From assembly GCA_946405485.1 (NCBI GenBank), contig CAMJHJ010000151.1, positions 1-6,049 on the forward strand: a stretch of 6,049 bases of DNA, written 5' to 3'. Shown one piece after another: positions 1 through 4,908 of this stretch (its first letter is position 1; each line of letters begins with the position of its first letter). Under the pieces are notes generated by a model. It saw only the letters and a list, made by a program, of their open reading frames with translations. It was not told the origin of the DNA and did not search any database. The DNA comes from an uncultured Bacteroidales bacterium (GTDB taxonomy: Bacteria > Bacteroidota > Bacteroidia > Bacteroidales > UBA932). Position numbers and translations under genes: made by a program.

Positions 1-642
1 TGCTCGCTGGAGCGCCACTGGGGCAATGCCCAGGCCGACAAGGCCGACTATTCCTATCGCAAGATCAACCAGTATGATGTCAAGACTTCGCAAGGGAATT
101 TCACCCTGGAGAAGGCCCTCGCGGACGAGCCCTGGGATATCGTGACTTTCCAGCAGGCCAGCCATTTCTCCGGATTCCAGGATACCTACGAACCCTATCT
201 TACCGAGTTGATCCGTTATGTCAGGGCACGGGTCCCGGCGGATACGAAACTGTACTGGCACCAGACCTGGGCTTATGCTGCGACCTCCACGCACAGTGCC
301 TTCCCCAACTACGACAAAGACCAGCTCAAGATGTACGGGATGATCATGGCCGCCTCCGCCAAGGCCTGCAAGGACCATCTCCTGAAGGTGATCCCTTGCG
401 GCACGACGATGCAGAATCTGCGGGGTACCTTCGTGGGTGACAATGTGACGACGGATGGATTCCATCTTAATTATCTGGGCCGTTATGCCGCCGCCTGCAC
501 CTGGTATCAGGTACTCTTCGGAGAAGAGGTGGTCGGCAATGCCTTCCGTCCGCAGTATCTGACGGAGGAGGAAGTGGTCGCGGCGCAGAAAGCCGCTGCC
601 GCTGCGGTCAAGAAACCGTTCAGGGTCAGCCCTGTCAAGTAG
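1..642 (+). CDS. DUF4886 / SGNH-hydrolase-like protein (5' end missing)
   Basis: The frame is open from the first base to the TAG at 640-642, giving 213 visible residues. The visible part begins C-S-L-E-R-H-W, followed by W-D-I-V-T-F-Q-Q-A-S-H, then H-Q-T-W-A-Y and finally T-D-G-F-H-L-N-Y-L-G-R-Y. This pattern matches the DUF4886 family, a branch of the SGNH/GDSL hydrolase fold common in Bacteroidetes. The D-x-x-H pair (codons 454-456 and 463-465) would be the block V Asp and His of an SGNH catalytic triad. Block I, with the nucleophilic Ser, and any signal peptide lie before the window. Family members are usually about 70 residues longer, which fits a simple cut by the window edge; the ATG at 142 is internal to conserved sequence and is not the real start. 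The substrate is unknown; related SGNH enzymes are often carbohydrate or ester hydrolases. It ends 1 bp before the omega-amidase gene, so co-transcription is likely, but no functional link to the downstream genes is apparent. Confidence 0.8.
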   Translation, partial: CSLERHWGNAQADKADYSYRKINQYDVKTSQGNFTLEKALADEPWDIVTFQQASHFSGFQDTYEPYLTELIRYVRARVPADTKLYWHQTWAYAATSTHSAFPNYDKDQLKMYGMIMAASAKACKDHLLKVIPCGTTMQNLRGTFVGDNVTTDGFHLNYLGRYAAACTWYQVLFGEEVVGNAFRPQYLTEEEVVAAQKAAAAAVKKPFRVSPVK

Positions 643-643
643 G

Positions 644-1405
644 ATGAAACTGACGCTGTTACAGACAGATATCGTGTGGGGGGATCCCGAGGCTAACCGC
701 TCCCGGGCGGAAGCTTTGATCGCCTCGCAGCCCGGGGCGGATCTATATGTCCTCCCCGAGATGTTCACGACGGGTTTTGCCACCCAGGAGGATGCCAGGC
801 TGGATGAAGATGCCGGCCAGACCCTTGCCTGGATGAAAGAGCAGGCCGCGAAAGGGGACTGCGCCCTGGCAGGAAGTGTCGCATTACGCGAGGGAGACCG
901 TTGTTTCAACCGTTTCTTCTTCGTAAAGCCCGACGGGACGGTCACGCAGTACGACAAGCGGCATCTTTTTACTTATGGAGGGGAGCGGAACCGTTTCACC
1001 GGAGGTGACCGAAGGGTCATCGTCGAGTGGCGGGGCGTACGTTTCCTGCTGCTGGTATGCTATGACCTGCGCTTCCCGGTGTGGATGCGCAACCGCAATG
1101 ATTACGATGCTATCCTTCTGGTAGCCAATTGGCCGCAAGTGCGGCAGGATGCCTGGGAGACGCTGCTGAAGGCGCGCGCCATCGAGAACCAGTGCTACGT
1201 CGCCGGAGTCAACCGGGTCGGCAAGGATCCGGTCTGCGAGTATATCGGCGGGTCGGCTTTGTATAATCCCTTCGGCCAGCAGCTGGTCCGTTGCCGGGAC
1301 GCTGAAGCGGACGCGGTAAGCGGCATGGTGTATATGGGTATGCTGGAGGATTTCAGGAAGAAGTTTCCGGTCCTCGAAGATGGAGATGATTTCAAGTTGT
1401 TATGA
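644..1405 (+). CDS. Nitrilase-superfamily omega-amidase (YafV/Nit2-like)
   Basis: This is a complete 253-residue carbon-nitrogen hydrolase. The Glu-Lys-Cys triad is visible: Glu39 in L-P-E-M-F, Lys105 in Y-D-K-R-H-L-F and Cys139 in L-V-C-Y-D-L-R-F-P; Glu114 (G-G-E-R) is the usual second Glu. The N-terminal pattern L-L-Q-T-D-I-V-W-G-D-P-E-A-N and the F-x-x-G-G-E/D region resemble E. coli YafV and mammalian Nit2. These omega-amidases hydrolyse 2-oxoglutaramate or 2-oxosuccinamate to the 2-oxoacid and ammonia in the cytoplasm. No signal peptide is seen, and the length is normal for this subgroup. The ATG at 644 is chosen because it begins the conserved first beta strand and lies 1 bp after the upstream stop. 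The stop overlaps the iorA start (ATGA). Omega-amidase is known to remove the product of glutamine transaminases that use aromatic 2-oxoacids, so the coupling with iorA makes biochemical sense (inference). A different amide substrate cannot be excluded. Confidence 0.85.
   Translation: MKLTLLQTDIVWGDPEANRSRAEALIASQPGADLYVLPEMFTTGFATQEDARLDEDAGQTLAWMKEQAAKGDCALAGSVALREGDRCFNRFFFVKPDGTVTQYDKRHLFTYGGERNRFTGGDRRVIVEWRGVRFLLLVCYDLRFPVWMRNRNDYDAILLVANWPQVRQDAWETLLKARAIENQCYVAGVNRVGKDPVCEYIGGSALYNPFGQQLVRCRDAEADAVSGMVYMGMLEDFRKKFPVLEDGDDFKLL
1402..1405 (+). promoter_or_regulatory. ATGA start/stop overlap, omega-amidase to iorA
   Basis: The TGA stop of the omega-amidase (1403-1405) overlaps the ATG of iorA (1402-1404). 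Such overlaps usually mean translational coupling by re-initiation. No clear Shine-Dalgarno sequence precedes it. The overlap fixes the iorA start, since conserved IorA sequence (L-L-L-G-D-E-A-I-A) begins within six residues. Confidence 0.7.
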
Positions 1406-2994
1406 GTATCAGAAAGTTACTACTTGGTGACGAGGCCATCGCCTTGGGTGCGATCCACGCCGGCTTGTCCGGCGTGTACGCTTATCCCGGCACACCGTCC
1501 ACCGAGATCACGGAGTTTATCCAGAAGGATCCTGTCGCGCGGGAGCGTGGTGTCCGCAGCCGCTGGTGTACGAATGAAAAGACGGCCATGGAAGCCGCTC
1601 TCGGCATGTCCTATGCCGGGAAGAGGGCACTGGTGTGCATGAAACACGTCGGAATGAATGTCTGCGCCGACGCCTTCGTCAACGCCGCCATCACGGGCGT
1701 GAACGGAGGACTGGTCGTGCTCGCGGCCGACGATCCTTCGATGCATTCGTCTCAGAATGAACAGGACAGCCGCTTCTATGCCAAGTTTGCGATGGTTCCG
1801 GTTTTCGAACCCTCCGACCAGCAGGAAGCCTATGATATGGTATCCAAGGCTTTTACCCTTTCCGAGGAGCTGAAGGTCCCCGTCCTGATGCGGGTCGTGA
1901 CCCGGCTGGCGCATTCCCGCGCTGCGGTTTCGCTTTCCGAGCCCGGTTCGCAGAATGAACTGCGCCCTTCGGAAGACCGGGGCTGGGTCTTGCTGCCCGC
2001 CATCGCGCGCAGGCAGTACCTCAAGCTGATTGACAAGCAGCCGCAGATGGAAGAGGCTTCCGCCTGGTCCGCCTTCAACCGGGCCGAGTGGTCCGGGGCG
2101 CAGAAGCCCTTGGGTGTCCTGGCCTGCGGCATCGGTTATAATTATGTCAAGGAGGCCTTGGCTGCGGATCCTGCGCTGGACGTGAATCTCGTCAAGATTT
2201 CCCAATATCCGCTTCCTGCCGCACAGCTTCAGGAGCTGGCTGCCCGTAGCCGGGAGATCCTGGTCGTGGAAGACGGCCAGCCGGTCGTGGAGAATGAGTT
2301 GAAAGCCCTGGTGGGCCTCGGCTATCCCGTCAAGGGACGCCTGACCGGTGATCTGCCGCGTACCGGTGAACTGGATCCGGACAGCGTCGGAGCGGCCCTG
2401 GGTGTCATCGCCCCGGCCCTTCACGCCCCGGCGAAGGCGCTCGCCGCCCGCCCGCCGCAGCTCTGCCCCGGATGCGGGCACCGGGATGTGTACAAGGCTT
2501 TGAACGAGGTGGCCGCGGAGTATCCCGGAGCACGGATCTTCGGAGACATCGGCTGTTACACCCTGGGCGCGCTGCCGCCTTTCCGGGCGCTGGCCAGCTG
2601 TGTGGACATGGGAGCTTCGGTCACGATGGCGAAAGGAGCCGCGGATGCGGGTGTCTTCCCGGCCATCGCCGTCATCGGCGACTCGACCTTCACGCATTCC
2701 GGAATGACCGGCCTGCTGGATGCCGTCAATGACGGCTCTCCCATCACGGTGGTCATTTCCGACAACCTGACCACAGCCATGACGGGCGGGCAGGATTCGG
2801 CGGGTACGAGCAAGTATGAAGCGATCTGCACGGGCCTGGGCGTGGATCCGGCGCACGTGCGCGTCGTCGTCCCGACTCCGACGAATATCCCTGAAATCAC
2901 CCGCATCCTGCGTGAGGAGATCGCCTACAAGGGCGTGTCGGTCGTCATCCCGCGCCGTGAATGCATGCAGACCCTTAAGAGGAAAAAGAAATGA
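1402..2994 (+). CDS. iorA: Indolepyruvate:ferredoxin oxidoreductase, alpha subunit (short form without ferredoxin domain)
   Basis: This 530-residue subunit carries the thiamine diphosphate site of the arylpyruvate oxidoreductase: arylpyruvate + CoA + oxidised ferredoxin gives arylacetyl-CoA + CO2 + reduced ferredoxin, in the cytoplasm. The N-terminal pyrimidine-binding domain shows Y-P-G-T-P-S-T-E-I (28-36), N-E-K (58-60) and the family signature M-K-H-V-G-M-N-V, then D-D-P-S-M-H-S-S-Q-N-E. A transketolase C-like domain follows. The pyrophosphate-binding domain starts near C-P-G-C-G-H-R (355-361), continues with G-D-I-G-C-Y-T-L-G (Cys385), and has the TPP/Mg motif G-D-S (426-428) ending D-N (454-455). 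The family often runs to 580-650 residues with a C-terminal two-[4Fe-4S] ferredoxin domain; here the protein ends at R-R-E-C-M-Q-T-L-K-R-K-K-K without any C-x-x-C-x-x-C cluster motif. Cys355, Cys358 and Cys385 could contribute to a proximal cluster (inference). iorB overlaps its end by an ATGA. Substrate preference among indole-, phenyl- and hydroxyphenylpyruvate cannot be read from sequence. Confidence 0.93.
   Translation: MSIRKLLLGDEAIALGAIHAGLSGVYAYPGTPSTEITEFIQKDPVARERGVRSRWCTNEKTAMEAALGMSYAGKRALVCMKHVGMNVCADAFVNAAITGVNGGLVVLAADDPSMHSSQNEQDSRFYAKFAMVPVFEPSDQQEAYDMVSKAFTLSEELKVPVLMRVVTRLAHSRAAVSLSEPGSQNELRPSEDRGWVLLPAIARRQYLKLIDKQPQMEEASAWSAFNRAEWSGAQKPLGVLACGIGYNYVKEALAADPALDVNLVKISQYPLPAAQLQELAARSREILVVEDGQPVVENELKALVGLGYPVKGRLTGDLPRTGELDPDSVGAALGVIAPALHAPAKALAARPPQLCPGCGHRDVYKALNEVAAEYPGARIFGDIGCYTLGALPPFRALASCVDMGASVTMAKGAADAGVFPAIAVIGDSTFTHSGMTGLLDAVNDGSPITVVISDNLTTAMTGGQDSAGTSKYEAICTGLGVDPAHVRVVVPTPTNIPEITRILREEIAYKGVSVVIPRRECMQTLKRKKK
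2991..2994 (+). promoter_or_regulatory. ATGA overlap iorA/iorB with purine-rich leader
   Basis: The iorA stop TGA (2992-2994) overlaps the iorB start ATG (2991-2993). The bases just upstream (about 2977-2990) are almost all purines, rich in AAGAGG and AAA. They encode the Lys/Arg tail of IorA and could also help ribosome binding. This suggests coupled, near-stoichiometric synthesis of the two subunits. Confidence 0.65.
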
Positions 2995-3569
2995 AAACCG
3001 ATATCATCCTTTGCGGCGTCGGAGGACAGGGAATCCTGTCCATCGCGACGGTCCTTGGGGAGGCCGCCACGGCGAGCGGTCTTTTTCTCAAACAGGCCGA
3101 GGTACACGGCATGAGCCAGCGTGGCGGTGATGTGCAGAGCAACCTTCGCCTCTCCACGGAACGCATCTGGAGCGACCTGATCCCGAAGGGACAGGCCGAC
3201 CTCATCCTTTCGATGGAACCGATGGAGGCGCTGCGTTATCTTCCCTATCTTTCTCCGGACGGACGTGTGGTGACGGCCTCCAAGCCTCTGGTCAACATCC
3301 CCGACTATCCGGAACTTGCGACCGTGATCGCGGAGTTGGAGGCTCTGCCGAAAGTCTCGATGCTGGATATCGAGGCCGTCGCCCTGGAGAATAAGATACC
3401 CCGCGGGGCCAACATGGTCCTGCTCGGAATGACCGCCCCATTCCTCGGAATCCTGACCCCCGAGGCTCTGCGGCAGGCGGTCGCCCGCGTGTTCGCCCCG
3501 AAGGGAGAAGCCGTGGTCGAAGCCGACCTGCTGGCTTTCGACCTGGGCTTGCAGGCCGCCCTGAAATAG
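2991..3569 (+). CDS. iorB: Indolepyruvate:ferredoxin oxidoreductase, beta subunit
   Basis: This 192-residue protein is the small IorB subunit and belongs to the pyruvate/ketoisovalerate oxidoreductase gamma-domain family. It pairs with IorA to form the arylpyruvate oxidoreductase. The N-terminus has the glycine-rich nucleotide/CoA-site motif G-V-G-G-Q-G-I-L (9-16) after a hydrophobic strand. The family signature V-H-G-M-S-Q-R-G-G-D-V-Q-S (38-50) follows, and later N-M-V-L-L-G appears. Length is typical for IorB (about 190-200 residues). The start is fixed by the ATGA overlap and by T-D-I-I-L-C-G-V-G-G-Q-G immediately after it. No Cys cluster motif is present, so all Fe-S chemistry would have to be in IorA or a separate partner. 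It is followed after 24 bp by a phenylacetate-CoA ligase gene, which supports an arylacetyl-CoA rather than a pyruvate or oxoglutarate role. Confidence 0.93.
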   Translation: MKTDIILCGVGGQGILSIATVLGEAATASGLFLKQAEVHGMSQRGGDVQSNLRLSTERIWSDLIPKGQADLILSMEPMEALRYLPYLSPDGRVVTASKPLVNIPDYPELATVIAELEALPKVSMLDIEAVALENKIPRGANMVLLGMTAPFLGILTPEALRQAVARVFAPKGEAVVEADLLAFDLGLQAALK

Positions 3570-3593
3570 GCAACAGTTAGTTTAGTAGTGTAT
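3570..3593 (+). other. 24-bp spacer, the largest gap in the window
   Basis: This AT-rich gap separates iorB from the first ligase gene. I see no inverted repeat or T-tract for a terminator, and no Bacteroidetes-type promoter (TTTG at -33 with TAnnTTTG at -7) inside it. It most likely holds only the translation initiation region of the ligase. A GTG at 3588, in frame, is an alternative ligase start. Confidence 0.5.
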
Positions 3594-4904
3594 ATGATCT
3601 GGAACAACAACAAAGAATGTATGCCCCGGGAGCAGATGCGTGAGCTCCAGGGCAAGCGCTTGCACAAGATCGTGGACTATGTTTATCACAATGTCCCGTT
3701 CTATCGTGACAAACTGCAGCAGATGGACATCAAACCCGAGGACATCACCTCGATCGATGACATCGTCAAGCTTCCTTTCACGACCAAGCAAGACCTGCGG
3801 GATAATTATCCCTTCGGTCTCCAGGCTGCGCCGCAGAGCGAGGTCATCCGTTTCCACGCTTCTTCCGGTACGACCGGCAACCCGACCATCGTGGGCTACA
3901 CCCGCAAGGATGTGGGGGTCTGGAGCGAATGTATGTCCCGCTGCCTGACCGCTTTCGGCGTGACGCGGGACGATTTGTTCAGCGTCGCGTACGGTTACGG
4001 CCTCTTCACCGGCGGTCTGGGTGTCCACTATGGCGTGGAGAACCTGGGCGCGGCCGTTTTGCCGACTTCCACGGGAAACACCGAGAAGCACGTGCGCCTG
4101 CTCCGCGACCTGGGAGTGACCGGCATCGCCTGCACCCCTTCCTATGCCCTGTATCTGGCTGAGACGATGGAGAAAATGGGTGTGACGACCGACCAGATCA
4201 AGCTCCGGACCGGTGCGTTCGGCGCGGAGCCCTGGACGGAAAGCATGCGTCAGGAAATCGAGCGCCGGCTGGGCCTGAAAGGCTACAATATCTATGGCCT
4301 GAGCGAGATCATGGGCCCTTGCGTCAGCTATGAGTGCGAAGAGCAGAATGGTTCCCACATCTGCGAGGATCATTTCTTCCCGGAGGTCGTCGATCCCGAA
4401 ACGCTGGAGCCGCTGCCTTACGGGAAGCCCGGAGAGCTGGTGTTCACGACCCTGACGAAGGAGGGGATGCCGCTGCTGCGCTACCGTACGCGGGATCTGT
4501 GCGCCTTGTACAATGATCCCTGCCCTTGCGGACGCACCGCCGTGCGGATGGGCCGGATCCTGGGCCGCAGCGACGACATGCTCATCATCCGGGGTATCAA
4601 CGTCTTCCCGTCCCAGGTGGAGAGCGTCATCCTCAGCATGCCGGAGTGCGCGCCGCACTTCCTGCTGGTGGTGGACCGCGTGGACAACCTCGATACCCTC
4701 ACCGTCCAGGTGGAGGTGCGCCAGGATTACTTCGCGCAGGGTTTCGATACTTTCGAGCCCATCTTCAGGCTCGAGCGCGAACTGGCGGCCAAGCTGCGCA
4801 GCGTGCTCAGTATCAACGCGAAGGTCCAGGTCAAGTCGCCCGGCACGCTGGAGCGCAGCCAGGGCAAGAGCAAGTTCGTCATCGATAATCGAGTACTGAA
4901 ATAA
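3594..4904 (+). CDS. paaK: Phenylacetate-CoA ligase (arylacetate-CoA ligase), copy 1
   Basis: This 436-residue ANL-superfamily adenylate-forming enzyme makes arylacetyl-CoA from arylacetate, ATP and CoA through an acyl-adenylate; the step can run in reverse. The P-loop is H-A-S-S-G-T-T-G-N-P (88-97). Other core motifs are Y-G-Y-G-L-F-T-G-G, F-G-A-E-P-W (209-214), Y-N-I-Y-G-L-S-E (231-238), Y-R-T-R-D-L (297-302) and G-R-S-D-D-M-L-I-I-R-G-I-N-V-F-P at the hinge to the C-terminal domain. The C-terminal L-E-R-S-Q-G-K-S-K holds the candidate catalytic Lys425. Cys248, His255, Cys310 and Cys312 form a possible metal site. I prefer ATG 3594 because homologues I recall begin M-I-W-N; GTG 3588 would add Met-Tyr. 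Length is normal for the family. It lies directly after iorAB and 4 bp before a second ligase, so it probably works on the acid or thioester counterpart of the IorAB product. The true acid could be phenylacetate, indoleacetate or hydroxyphenylacetate. Confidence 0.92.
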   Translation: MIWNNNKECMPREQMRELQGKRLHKIVDYVYHNVPFYRDKLQQMDIKPEDITSIDDIVKLPFTTKQDLRDNYPFGLQAAPQSEVIRFHASSGTTGNPTIVGYTRKDVGVWSECMSRCLTAFGVTRDDLFSVAYGYGLFTGGLGVHYGVENLGAAVLPTSTGNTEKHVRLLRDLGVTGIACTPSYALYLAETMEKMGVTTDQIKLRTGAFGAEPWTESMRQEIERRLGLKGYNIYGLSEIMGPCVSYECEEQNGSHICEDHFFPEVVDPETLEPLPYGKPGELVFTTLTKEGMPLLRYRTRDLCALYNDPCPCGRTAVRMGRILGRSDDMLIIRGINVFPSQVESVILSMPECAPHFLLVVDRVDNLDTLTVQVEVRQDYFAQGFDTFEPIFRLERELAAKLRSVLSINAKVQVKSPGTLERSQGKSKFVIDNRVLK

Positions 4905-4908
4905 TACT

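Noticed and set aside
142..642. A separate 166-residue gene starting at ATG 142-like position
   Set aside because: Codons 1-141 are open in the same frame and encode conserved DUF4886 sequence (C-S-L-E-R-H-W and W-D-I-V), and the residue at 142 is a GTG inside that block. The gene begins before the window.
1420..2856. A 478-codon open frame on the minus strand, antisense to iorA
   Set aside because: Its translation is rich in Arg, Gly, His and Gln with no recognisable motif, and it lies wholly inside a strongly conserved + strand gene. Long antisense frames are expected in GC-rich coding DNA.
1402..3569. Pyruvate or 2-oxoglutarate:ferredoxin oxidoreductase
   Set aside because: The alpha-beta fused layout with Y-P-G-T-P-S-T-E-I and M-K-H-V-G-M-N-V is specific to the indolepyruvate branch, and the small subunit with H-G-M-S-Q-R-G-G plus adjacent arylacetate-CoA ligases supports it.
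3582..4658. A 358-codon minus-strand frame antisense to the first ligase
   Set aside because: Shadow of the ligase codons. Its partial resemblance to the minus-strand frame at 4879-5868 is explained by the paralogy of the two sense genes, not by a real antisense family.
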